From Microbacterium sp. (GTDB lineage: Bacteria; Actinomycetota; Actinomycetes; Actinomycetales; Microbacteriaceae), in assembly GCA_019510305.1 (NCBI GenBank), contig JAEKKN010000036.1:1-64000 (forward strand): a stretch of DNA of 64,000 nt, read 5' to 3'. Below are positions 10,284-17,557 of this stretch, one piece after another. Position numbers and translations under genes: made by a program. Position 1 is the first letter of the stretch, and each line of letters starts with the position of its first letter. The notes under the pieces were generated by a model. That model made no database searches. It was not told the DNA's origin and saw nothing but the letters and a program-made list of their open reading frames with translations.

Positions 10284-10781
10284 TCACCAGTCGATTGCGC
10301 GCGTGCTCCCCACGAGACAGCGTCCTTCAGCGAGCTGCGGCAGAACCACGGTGACGGGTTCACCGGTCGACGGGCCCACCTGGCCGACCAGGCATTCCGT
10401 CTCGCCCCATCGCACGGAGAACTGCAGAGTCTCAGCGGCGTTGCCGACGGTGGACTGATCCTGCGTCACCTGCATGGCTGCACGGTCGAAGCCCGCTGCG
10501 ATCAGCGCATCGATGTAGGCACGCCCGGATACGCGTTGGTCCGTGGACCACACCTGCGCGGTGACAGCCGTGAACAGCGGAAGGTTGTCGGCGGCCGAGC
10601 CGTCGGCGACGAGCACCGGGCCCTCCGAGCTCGGGGGTGCGGTCGGACTCTCCTGTGCGCCGTCTGTCGTCGTCGGCGTCGGCGTGGACGTCGGTGCGCA
10701 AGCGGACAGAACGAGAATCATGGCAGCGGCGGCACCCGACAGCACGATGCGCGATGCGGAGGAGGCCGGTCGTCGTAGCAC
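10284..10781 (-). CDS. Small secreted lipoprotein
   Basis: A 165-residue predicted lipoprotein. The signal peptide has basic residues (LRRPASSASRIV), a hydrophobic core and the lipobox LSAC at about residues 25-28. A Thr/Pro-rich linker follows, then a compact domain with TAQVWSTDQRVSGRAYIDALIAAGFD and two cysteines (ETECLVGQVG, GRCLVG) that could form a disulfide. It resembles the short actinobacterial lipoproteins grouped as DUF6993, though I cannot check that. It sits between ssb and ettA on the same strand and carries its own leaderless promoter. Confidence 0.85.
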   Translation of the reverse strand: MLRRPASSASRIVLSGAAAAMILVLSACAPTSTPTPTTTDGAQESPTAPPSSEGPVLVADGSAADNLPLFTAVTAQVWSTDQRVSGRAYIDALIAAGFDRAAMQVTQDQSTVGNAAETLQFSVRWGETECLVGQVGPSTGEPVTVVLPQLAEGRCLVGSTRAIDW

Positions 10782-10793
10782 GAACCGAGTCTA
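10782..10793 (-). promoter_or_regulatory. Leaderless -10 box (TAGACT) of the lipoprotein gene
   Basis: TAGACT on the minus strand (10793-10788), 6 nt spacer, then GTG at 10781. This is the most common form of the box in this window. Confidence 0.7.
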
Positions 10794-10841
10794 CGGGCCG
10801 CCCTCCCCCGAACCTGCACATGCGCCGCGTCCGCGCGACGT

Positions 10842-11408
10842 TCAGTTGAGCACCGTGGTCTCGTCCTTCACCTCCTCGTCACCGGTCGCCCATGACACGT
10901 CGATGTCGTCGAGCAGGTTCTCCTCGTCGTCGCTCACCTCGCCGGTCACGGGATCGGGGTACAACTGTCCGGACTGAGCCGGGGCTGCAGCGACATCGCC
11001 GCGCGTGGGCGAGCCGTCGGCATCTCCGAACTCGCGACTCGCCGTGATGACCCTCGAGCGGGGCATGTAGCTGCTCGTCCCCCAGCGAAGATCGTGGCCG
11101 ATCGCCTCCGCATCGATGTCGACGCTGGTGCCGTGCTTTCCGTTCGCCTCCCAGTTCCGGATCTTCAACCTCCCGGTGACGATGACACTGTCGCCCGTGT
11201 GCAGCGAGGCGCGCACATGCTCCGCCAGCTGACGGAACGCGGCGACGCTGAACCAGTTGGTCTCCGCGTCGATCCAGGTGTTGGTCGCCTGGTCGAACCG
11301 GCGGTGCGTACTCGCCAGGCGGAAGTTGGTGACCGGTGTGCCGCCGGCCGTGCGCCCGGTCGTCGGGTCTGTGGCCACCTTGCCGACGATGGTCAGGATC
11401 TCCGTCAT
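10842..11408 (-). CDS. ssb: Single-stranded DNA-binding protein (OB fold)
   Basis: A 188-residue SSB-family protein. The OB-fold begins directly after the start: ILTIVGKVATDPTTGRT, then TNFRLASTHRRFD, TWIDAETNWFSVAAFR and VIVTGRLKIRNWE. The C-terminal third is acidic and disordered, but it ends in TTVLN and lacks the DDIPF-type tip that normally recruits partner proteins. That makes it more like a paralogue than the main replicative SSB. ATG 11408 has AGAGGAGAAG upstream, so this gene is leadered. Upstream, 195 bp separate it from the divergent gene at 11604. Confidence 0.92.
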   Translation of the reverse strand: MTEILTIVGKVATDPTTGRTAGGTPVTNFRLASTHRRFDQATNTWIDAETNWFSVAAFRQLAEHVRASLHTGDSVIVTGRLKIRNWEANGKHGTSVDIDAEAIGHDLRWGTSSYMPRSRVITASREFGDADGSPTRGDVAAAPAQSGQLYPDPVTGEVSDDEENLLDDIDVSWATGDEEVKDETTVLN

Positions 11409-11603
11409 GTTCTTCTCCTCTGCAAGCCGGGGCATGCCCGGATCGCTCCAGGATGCGCCGCATGGCGGACCCCGGGTGGGCGCTGACGCACCTTCTGTGG
11501 AGAAGCCGTCGATCTTCACCGGCTGTGCAGGAACAGTCCAGGTGGGAGGGCATAACCCGATGTCGGAGGCCCCCCGTAGCGTCGGATCAGGAAGGAGTCA
11601 CCG

Positions 11604-11873
11604 ATGTCCGACAAGCTGATCCAGTCCGCACCCGAAGTTCCCTACGCCGCTCCGCGATTGCGTTCCTCACGAGAGCATCTCGTGCGGGCGTCCGCTCACC
11701 TGTGGCGCGTCCAAGACGCGTCCGGCCGGCTTCTCGGACATCTTCGGATGATCGCCGACCCTCTGGGCATCCGTTATCGCGCCGAGCGACTGCATCTCGC
11801 CACCGGGCAGTTCCGCCTGGTCGGCGACTTCTGGCGGGCCGACGACGCCGTCGCTGCGCTGCGCAACGGCTGA
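11604..11873 (+). CDS. Hypothetical 89-residue protein
   Basis: A small basic soluble protein with no signal sequence; I do not recognise the family. Visible stretches include LWRVQDASGRLLGHLRMI and GQFRLVGDFWRADDAVAALR, which suggest a small beta-rich fold. Support for a real gene: a GGAAGGAG site 7 nt before the ATG, a TAGCGT box at 11577-11582 about 20 nt before that, and codon usage like its neighbours. It ends just before the convergent tRNA-Arg gene. Confidence 0.75.
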   Translation: MSDKLIQSAPEVPYAAPRLRSSREHLVRASAHLWRVQDASGRLLGHLRMIADPLGIRYRAERLHLATGQFRLVGDFWRADDAVAALRNG

Positions 11874-11894
11874 GCCCCGTCGAAGCAGTCGTCG

Positions 11895-11967
11895 TGCCCC
11901 CTGCTGGATTCGAACCAGCGACCGACAGATTAGAAGGCTGTTGCTCTATCCACTGAGCTAAGAGGGC
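11895..11967 (-). tRNA. tRNA-Arg (anticodon TCT)
   Basis: A 73-nt cloverleaf on the minus strand: acceptor GCCCTCT pairs with AGGGGGC (one G-T pair), D-arm GCTC/GAGC, anticodon loop CTTCTAA with TCT, and T-arm GCTGG TTCGAAT CCAGC. The pair at positions 31-39 of the anticodon stem is a C-T mismatch. CCA is not encoded; the plus-strand bases beyond the discriminator do not spell it. It reads AGA codons, which are rare in this GC-rich genome. Confidence 0.95.
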
Positions 11968-12017
11968 GTGCCGTTCAACCGTACCGTGCTCCACGCAACC
12001 GATGTCGGCACCGTCGA

Positions 12018-12029
12018 TAGGATGATCGA
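12018..12029 (+). promoter_or_regulatory. Leaderless -10 box (TAGGAT) of orn
   Basis: TAGGAT at 12018-12023, spacer GATCGA, ATG at 12030. No Shine-Dalgarno is present. Confidence 0.65.
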
Positions 12030-12656
12030 ATGGTATCTGCGTCCGAGAACGACCGACTGGTCTGGATCGACTGTGAGATGACCGGCCTCGACCTCGCGGT
12101 CGACGAGCTCGTCGAGATCGCGGTCGTCATCACTGATTTCGAGCTCCGTCCCGTCGATCCGGGCTTCCAGGTGGTGATCCGCGCGAGCGCGGCTGCGCTC
12201 GAGAACATGAACGACTTCGTGACGAGCATGCACACCTCGTCCGGCCTCATCGAGGAGATCCCGCTCGGCGTCTCCTTGGAGGACGCGCAGGCGCAGACAC
12301 TCGCGTACATCAAGCGCTTCGTGCCGCTGGAGCGCAAAGCTCCGCTCGCCGGCAACACGATCGGCACGGATCGGATGTTCCTCGCGAAGTACATGCCCGA
12401 CGTCGACGGCTGGCTGCATTACCGCAACGTCGATGTGTCGAGCATCAAGGAGCTGTCTCGCCGCTGGTATCCGCGAGCGTTCTTCCACGCCCCGGCGAAA
12501 GACGGAGGGCATCGCGCCCTCGCCGACATCCTCGAGTCGATCCGCGAGCTCCAGTACTACCGTCAGGCCGTCTTCGTGACAGAGCCCGGCCCGACGAGCG
12601 AGGAAGTCCGCGAGATCGCCTCCTCCGTCGTGTCAAAGTTCGCTCCGAACATGTAA
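12030..12656 (+). CDS. orn: Oligoribonuclease (DEDDh 3'-5' exonuclease)
   Basis: A 208-residue oligoribonuclease that degrades 2- to 5-nt RNA fragments, including pGpG. The DEDDh exonuclease motifs are in order: WIDCEMTGLD near residue 11, AGNTIGTDRMFLAKYMP in the middle, YRNVDVSSIKEL, and HRALADILESI with the general-base histidine. Length is typical. It starts at ATG 12030 directly behind a -10 box. A tRNA-His gene follows immediately. Confidence 0.96.
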   Translation: MVSASENDRLVWIDCEMTGLDLAVDELVEIAVVITDFELRPVDPGFQVVIRASAAALENMNDFVTSMHTSSGLIEEIPLGVSLEDAQAQTLAYIKRFVPLERKAPLAGNTIGTDRMFLAKYMPDVDGWLHYRNVDVSSIKELSRRWYPRAFFHAPAKDGGHRALADILESIRELQYYRQAVFVTEPGPTSEEVREIASSVVSKFAPNM

Positions 12657-12670
12657 TAGACTCGTCTGGT

Positions 12671-12688
12671 TGCCCGATGCATCGGGCA
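12671..12688. repeat. Perfect 18-bp palindrome between orn and tRNA-His
   Basis: TGCCCGATGCATCGGGCA is an uninterrupted palindrome ending 4 nt before the tRNA 5' base. A TAGACT box at 12657-12662 would place the transcription start just ahead of it, so it could fold in the pre-tRNA 5' leader. It could instead end orn transcription. Confidence 0.6.
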
Positions 12689-12692
12689 CATG

Positions 12693-12768
12693 GTGGCTAT
12701 AGCTCAGTTGGTAGAGCACCGCGTTGTGGTCGCGGGGGTCGCGGGTTCGAGTCCCGTTAGCCACCCCA
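12693..12768 (+). tRNA. tRNA-His (anticodon GTG)
   Basis: A 76-nt gene with CCA encoded: acceptor GTGGCTA pairs with TAGCCAC, discriminator C, anticodon arm CCGCG TTGTGGT CGCGG with GTG, and T-arm CGGG TTCGAGT CCCG. The G at 12692 can serve as the histidine-specific G at position -1 opposite C73. Confidence 0.97.
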
Positions 12769-12771
12769 AGC

Positions 12772-12800
12772 GAAGCCCCGGCTCATCGAGCCGGGGCTTC
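12772..12800. terminator. Intrinsic terminator hairpin after tRNA-His
   Basis: A perfect 13-bp stem (12772-12784 with 12788-12800) and a 3-nt loop, followed by TTGCATTT. It begins 4 nt after the tRNA CCA. Confidence 0.85.
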
Positions 12801-12822
12801 TTGCATTTCCGACACTTCGGGA

Positions 12823-12839
12823 ATACCCCCACTGGGTAT
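12823..12839. promoter_or_regulatory. CsoR/RicR-type copper operator upstream of the P-type ATPase
   Basis: ATACCC-N5-GGGTAT, a perfect inverted repeat, contains the core TACCC-N5-GGGTA at 12824-12838. That core is the palindrome described for the mycobacterial RicR copper repressor, a CsoR-family protein. It lies 15 nt before the ATPase start, where a bound repressor would cover the promoter. No csoR-like gene is visible within this window. Confidence 0.78.
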
Positions 12840-12854
12840 GGGGTTCTCGTCAGC

Positions 12855-14912
12855 ATGGAGAGCCACGAGCAGATGCACAGCGAGCACCACCCGCACGCGA
12901 CACCTGAGATGCAGAAGCATGCGCACCACGCGGGGCACGAAGGTCACGCCGGGCATGCGGGCCACGCCGATCGGTTCCGGCGGCTCTTCTGGATCATGCT
13001 GCTGATCGCCGTTCCCGTCGTCACGACCTCTCCGATGTTCGGGATGATCCTAGGCTACGAAGTGACCGGTTGGGCGCGATGGATCGCACCGGCACTCGGC
13101 ACCGTCATGTACGTGTGGGGCGGCGCCCCCTTCCTCACCGGCGCCGTGGACGAGATCAGGTCCCGCCGACCCGGCATGATGCTTCTGATCGGACTCGCGA
13201 TCACGGTCGCCTTCCTCGCTTCCTGGGGCGCGAGCCTCGGAATCCTGCATCACGAACTCGAGTTCTGGTGGGAACTCGCACTGCTGATCGTGATCATGCT
13301 CCTCGGTCACTGGATCGAGATGCGTTCGCTCGCACAGACCACGTCCGCTCTCGACTCGCTCGCCGCGCTGCTCCCCGACGAGGCCGAGCGCGTCGACGGC
13401 GCGAACATCGTGCAGGTGAGCCCCGCGGATCTGCAGATCGACGACGTCGTCATCGTCCGCCCGGGGGGACGGATGCCGGTCGACGGAATCATCGTGCAGG
13501 GTTCCGCACAGCTCGACGAATCGATGATCACCGGCGAATCCCGCACAGTGCGCAGGGCCGTCGGCGATCGAGTGGTGGCCGGAACCGTGGCGACCGACTC
13601 CGGCCTTCGGGTGCGGGTCACTGCCATCGGTGCCGACACGGCCCTGGCCGGCATCCAGAAGCTCGTCGCCGACGCTCAGGCGTCGTCCTCACGCGCTCAG
13701 CGCATCGCCGACCGGGCCGCTGCGTGGCTGTTCTGGTTCGCGCTGGCCGCAGCAGCGGTCACCGCTCTCATCTGGACGGTGCTCGGGATGCCGGACGATG
13801 CCGTCATTCGGGCGATCACCGTGCTCGTGATCGCCTGCCCTCACGCCCTCGGTCTCGCGATCCCTCTCGTCGTGTCGATCGCCACCGAGCGAGCGGCCAA
13901 GGCCGGGGTGCTCGTGAAGGATCGTCTGGCGCTCGAGACGATGCGCACGGTCGACACCATCCTCTTCGACAAGACGGGCACCCTCACGAAAGGCGCACCT
14001 GCTGTGACCGGCGTGGCGCCCGTCGAGCCGTTCGGGGAGGACGAGCTGCTGGCGCTGGCCGCTTCCGCCGAGCACGACTCCGAACATCCGCTGGCCAAGG
14101 CCATCGTCGCCGCCGCCCAGGAGCGCGGCCTGGACGTCCCCGCTTCCACCGACTTCTCCTCCTCTCCCGCCATCGGTGTAAGCGCCCGCGTCGGCGGGCG
14201 CGTGGTTCAGGTGGGCGGTCCGAACCTCCTCCGCGAGAGCCGCGCCGCGGAGCTGTCCGTGGCCGACGACTGGCGTCGCGAAGGAGCGATCATCCTCCAC
14301 GTGCTCGTCGACCACGTCGTCGCCGGAGCGTTGCGTCTTGCCGATGAGATCAGGCCCGAATCCCGGGAGGCCGTGCGGTCACTGCATTCCCGAGGAATCC
14401 ACGTGGTCATGATCACAGGCGATGCGGCCGCGGTCGCTGAGCACGTCGGCACGGAACTCGGCATCGACCGCATCTACGCGGGCGTGCGTCCTGAAGACAA
14501 GTCGTCGAAGGTTCGCGAGCTCCAGGCGGAGGGACGCACGGTCGCGATGATCGGGGATGGCGTGAACGACGCCCCGGCCCTCAGCCAGGCCGACGTCGGC
14601 CTGGCGATCGGCGCGGGCACGGACGTCGCCATCGCCTCAGCGGGCGTGATCCTCGCGGGAAGCGATCCGCGCAGCGTCCTCTCGGTGATCGACCTGTCCA
14701 CGGCGAGCTATCGGAAGATGACGCAGAATCTCTGGTGGGCGGCCGGCTACAACCTCCTGTCGGTTCCGCTGGCGGCCGGCGTGCTGGCGCCGTTCGGATT
14801 CGTGTTGCCGATGTCGGTCGGAGCGATCCTGATGTCGCTCTCCACAATCGTCGTCGCGCTCAACGCGCAGCTGCTGCGCCGGCTGGACCTGCGGCCGGCA
14901 CCAGAGCGCTGA
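12855..14912 (+). CDS. Copper-type heavy-metal P1B-ATPase (CopB/P1B-3-like)
   Basis: A 685-residue metal-transporting P-type ATPase in the plasma membrane. The first 40 residues are a His-rich tail (about 12 His, with Met) instead of a CxxC metal domain. The actuator TGES motif is present. The transmembrane metal site is CPH at 328-330, the phosphorylated aspartate is Asp372 in DKTGT, and the hinge GDGVNDAPAL is near the C-terminus. CPH plus a His-rich N-terminus fits the CopB-like P1B-3 subgroup, which exports copper or silver. The operator immediately upstream supports copper. ATG 12855 is the first start after the operator. Confidence 0.93.
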   Translation: MESHEQMHSEHHPHATPEMQKHAHHAGHEGHAGHAGHADRFRRLFWIMLLIAVPVVTTSPMFGMILGYEVTGWARWIAPALGTVMYVWGGAPFLTGAVDEIRSRRPGMMLLIGLAITVAFLASWGASLGILHHELEFWWELALLIVIMLLGHWIEMRSLAQTTSALDSLAALLPDEAERVDGANIVQVSPADLQIDDVVIVRPGGRMPVDGIIVQGSAQLDESMITGESRTVRRAVGDRVVAGTVATDSGLRVRVTAIGADTALAGIQKLVADAQASSSRAQRIADRAAAWLFWFALAAAAVTALIWTVLGMPDDAVIRAITVLVIACPHALGLAIPLVVSIATERAAKAGVLVKDRLALETMRTVDTILFDKTGTLTKGAPAVTGVAPVEPFGEDELLALAASAEHDSEHPLAKAIVAAAQERGLDVPASTDFSSSPAIGVSARVGGRVVQVGGPNLLRESRAAELSVADDWRREGAIILHVLVDHVVAGALRLADEIRPESREAVRSLHSRGIHVVMITGDAAAVAEHVGTELGIDRIYAGVRPEDKSSKVRELQAEGRTVAMIGDGVNDAPALSQADVGLAIGAGTDVAIASAGVILAGSDPRSVLSVIDLSTASYRKMTQNLWWAAGYNLLSVPLAAGVLAPFGFVLPMSVGAILMSLSTIVVALNAQLLRRLDLRPAPER

Positions 14913-14925
14913 GAGCGTCAGCCCT

Positions 14926-14937
14926 TAGAATCGACGA
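14926..14937 (+). promoter_or_regulatory. Leaderless -10 box (TAGAAT) of the LysE-family pseudogene
   Basis: TAGAAT at 14926-14931, 6-nt spacer, GTG at 14938. The promoter is intact although the gene is broken. Confidence 0.6.
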
Positions 14938-15493
14938 GTGTCTTCCGCCCTCTGGGGCACGCTCCTCGCCTCGTTCATCGTCATCAGCTTCACGCCAGCA
15001 GCTCGCTCTGATCGTCCACGTCATCATCGTGGCGGCGGGAGTCGGCCTGATCGTCTCTCAGTCCGAATTGCTGTTCAACATCATCCGATACGCCGGCGCC
15101 GCCTATCTCGTCTATCTCGGCATCCGTCTGATCCTTGCGAAGCCCACGCTCTCTTCGACCGACGACGACCCCGTGGCCGACGCACCGAGCGAGGGCCGCT
15201 GGTCGATGGTGCGTCGGGGCCTGTGGGTGAACCTGCTCAACCCGAAGGCGATCGTGTTCTTCCTCGCGTTCATCCCCCAGTTCGTGCGTCTCGACCAGCC
15301 GCAGCTGCCCCAGTACTTGACCATCATCGTCACGACGATCGCTGTCGACATCGTGGTCATGTGGGGCTTCTTCGCAGCAGCAGCGCGACCGTTCCGCCGG
15401 CTCGCTCGCTCGGAGCGGGGACAGCGGACGCTCAACATCGTCTTCGGATGCCTGTTCATCGTGGTCGCCGCGCTCCTCGCGCTCGTGCACTGA
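14938..15493 (+). pseudogene. LysE/RhtB-family amino-acid exporter, broken by an internal frameshifting deletion
   Basis: From GTG 14938 the frame reads a normal LysE N-terminus (SSALWGTLLASFIVISFTP). At about 14996 the protein continues in another frame as QQLALIVHVIIVAAGVGLIV and runs to a normal C-terminus (NPKAIVFFLAFIPQFV, then a final membrane helix). Intact family members have roughly 25-30 residues here, including the signature after SLTP (GPGA..., then small helices and GxxxG). So about 80 nt are missing and the frame has shifted. The 3' frame has no plausible start of its own that would restore the first helix. An assembly error is possible but would need to remove a large piece. 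Confidence 0.85.
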
Positions 15494-15503
15494 TCCGCGG
15501 GCT

Positions 15504-15515
15504 TAGACTCACGCT
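15504..15515 (+). promoter_or_regulatory. Leaderless -10 box (TAGACT) of the response regulator
   Basis: TAGACT at 15504-15509, spacer CACGCT, GTG at 15516. It starts 11 bp after the pseudogene stop. Confidence 0.7.
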
Positions 15516-16196
15516 GTGTCGATCCGGATCCTCGTCGTCGATGATGAGCCGCAGCTCGCCGAGCTCGTCGCCAGGCATCTCGAGCGAGAGGGCTATCGCG
15601 CGGCGACCGCCGACGGCGGCATCGCCGCGCTGACCCTCGCCTCTGGCGGCGACTTCGACCTCGCCATCGTCGATGTGAACATGCCGGGGATGACCGGGTT
15701 CGAGGTGTGCCGCCGTCTGAAGCAGATCGACGGATCTATCAGAGTGCTGATGCTGTCGGCCCGCGATGCGGTCGATGACCGCGTCCACGGACTCGACTCC
15801 GGCGCTGACGACTACCTCACCAAACCGTTCGAGTTCGCCGAGCTGTTCGCTCGACTCCGCGTGCTCACGCGGCGAAACGGCAGCGCGCAGCTGCACTGGC
15901 GTGCGGGCGACCTCGCGCTTTCGGTCGATCGCGGGGCCATCACAGTGGGAGAGGCGAACCTGCAGCTCAGCAGGCGCGAATTCGACCTGCTGAAGACGCT
16001 GGTGCAGCATGCTGGGGAGACGGTCTCGAGACCAGCGCTGCTCGCCGAGGTCTGGGGTTCGGAGCACTTCGAATCGAACGTCGTCGATCAATACGTCGGC
16101 TACCTTCGCCGCAAGCTCGACTCGATGGGATCGGCAGCCCAGATCGTCACCGAACGCGGAGTCGGCTTCCGACTGCTTTCGGGAGGAACCGACTGA
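15516..16196 (+). CDS. OmpR/PhoB-type response regulator
   Basis: A 226-residue two-component regulator. The receiver domain (residues 1-115) shows the acidic pair in VVDDEP, the phospho-acceptor Asp53 in LAIVDVNMPG, and the Lys in YLTKPFEF. The C-terminal winged-helix DNA-binding domain (about 130-224) shows LSRREFDLLKTL, LLAEVWG and VDQYVGYLRRKLD, ending ERGVGFRL. It is followed by its histidine kinase with a TGATG overlap. The signal and targets cannot be read from the sequence. The neighbouring exporter pseudogene and the mannosylation operon are possible but unproven connections. Confidence 0.95.
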   Translation: MSIRILVVDDEPQLAELVARHLEREGYRAATADGGIAALTLASGGDFDLAIVDVNMPGMTGFEVCRRLKQIDGSIRVLMLSARDAVDDRVHGLDSGADDYLTKPFEFAELFARLRVLTRRNGSAQLHWRAGDLALSVDRGAITVGEANLQLSRREFDLLKTLVQHAGETVSRPALLAEVWGSEHFESNVVDQYVGYLRRKLDSMGSAAQIVTERGVGFRLLSGGTD

Positions 16197-17557
16197 TGAG
16201 GCGACGGATCTCACTGCGGGCCCGCATCACGATCGGTTCCACCCTCGTCGCCGTGCTGCTGCTCGCCGGCGTCTCCGCCATCGTGTACGCGCATCTCACC
16301 GGGATCGTGGCCGACAAGGAGCGGGCGATCCTGCACGGCATCACCGAGGTGTATCGCGGGGCGATCCAGGAAGATCCGAATGAGCGCTTCCCGCCCCCGG
16401 GGGTCAAGCAGCACGTGGCGATCGTCGCGCCCGACGGAACCGAGCGCATGAACACCTTCCCGGCTGGCCTCCTCGACCACGCCACGGAGATCATCGCGGA
16501 AGGTCCTCGCCTGCAACACGTCCGCGCCGGCAGCAAGACCTTCTTCGTGTACGTCGATCCCGTCGAGACGGCGGACGGCACGTGGTACGTCCTGGCCACA
16601 CGAGACACGGACATCGCCGAGGACGTGCTCTCCGACGTGGTCCGTCTGATGGTGCTCGTGCTGGCTGCAGGGGCGCTCGTATTCGCCGCGGGTTCATGGT
16701 TCGTCGCAGGAGCCGCCCTGCGCCCGGTGGATCACATGCGACGCAGTGCGCAGACGCTCGTCGTCTCGCGCCGCGGCGAGCTGCTCCCCGTCGGAGAAGC
16801 GCACGACGACCTCGCCGACCTCGCCCGCACGCTCAACGATCTGCTCGAACGCATGCGGGCTGCGACCGACAGGGAGCGGCAGATGGTCTCGGACGCGAGC
16901 CACGAGCTGCGCAATCCCCTGGCCGTCCTGCAGGCGCAATTCGAGCTGATCGATGGATCGGATGCCGCCGCCGACGCCACCGCCATCCGCGAAGCGCGCG
17001 CGACGCTCGCCCGTCTCACGAGGATCGCCGACTCGCTCCTGCAGCTCTCTCGCATCGACGCCGTCGGCGATGCCGGATCGGCCACGGCAGAGCAGCTCGT
17101 CGACGCCGTCATGGATCGTATCGACCGGTTGCGTCTGCAGAGCTCCGAGCGGACACCGGGGCGAAACGTCGACCTCGACTTCGTCATCGACGTGGCAGAC
17201 GACCGAGTCCGGCTCCGCGTCCGTGCCGACGACTTCACCCGGATCATCGACAACGTCGTGGACAACGCGCTCTCCGCCGCAGAATCGGAGGACGTGCGCA
17301 TCCTCGTCTCGCTCGCGGTGACCTCCGACGGTGCACGCCTCGCCGTCAGCGACGACGCAGGAGGTTTCGACCCGGAGGTCGCCGATCGCGCCTTCGAACG
17401 ATTCGTCCGCGGCCGAGCACCGTCCTACTCCGGCAGCGGGCTCGGTCTCGCGATCGTCGCAGGGCTGGCTGAGAAGAGCGGCGGCGAGGCCCTCATCGAG
17501 AACCGTCAGGGCGTCGGCGCCACCGTCGTCGTGACCTTCGGCGTCGCCGACGACTGA
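16196..17557 (+). CDS. Sensor histidine kinase
   Basis: A 453-residue membrane sensor kinase. The topology is a transmembrane helix at about residues 11-33, an extracellular sensor of about 115 residues, a second helix at 149-172, then a HAMP linker. The HisKA domain has the phosphorylated His236 in SDASHELRNPL. The ATPase domain has IIDNVVDNALSAA (N box), DDAGGFD and GSGLGLAIV. The ATG overlaps the regulator stop (TGATG). The last 52 nt overlap the 3' end of the convergent GtrA-family gene. Confidence 0.95.
   Translation: MRRRISLRARITIGSTLVAVLLLAGVSAIVYAHLTGIVADKERAILHGITEVYRGAIQEDPNERFPPPGVKQHVAIVAPDGTERMNTFPAGLLDHATEIIAEGPRLQHVRAGSKTFFVYVDPVETADGTWYVLATRDTDIAEDVLSDVVRLMVLVLAAGALVFAAGSWFVAGAALRPVDHMRRSAQTLVVSRRGELLPVGEAHDDLADLARTLNDLLERMRAATDRERQMVSDASHELRNPLAVLQAQFELIDGSDAAADATAIREARATLARLTRIADSLLQLSRIDAVGDAGSATAEQLVDAVMDRIDRLRLQSSERTPGRNVDLDFVIDVADDRVRLRVRADDFTRIIDNVVDNALSAAESEDVRILVSLAVTSDGARLAVSDDAGGFDPEVADRAFERFVRGRAPSYSGSGLGLAIVAGLAEKSGGEALIENRQGVGATVVVTFGVADD

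Noticed and set aside
14735..14937. Apparent N-terminal extension of the LysE frame into the P-type ATPase gene
   Set aside because: The extension is an alternative frame of the ATPase 3' end. The true LysE N-terminus is found in the other frame from 14938.
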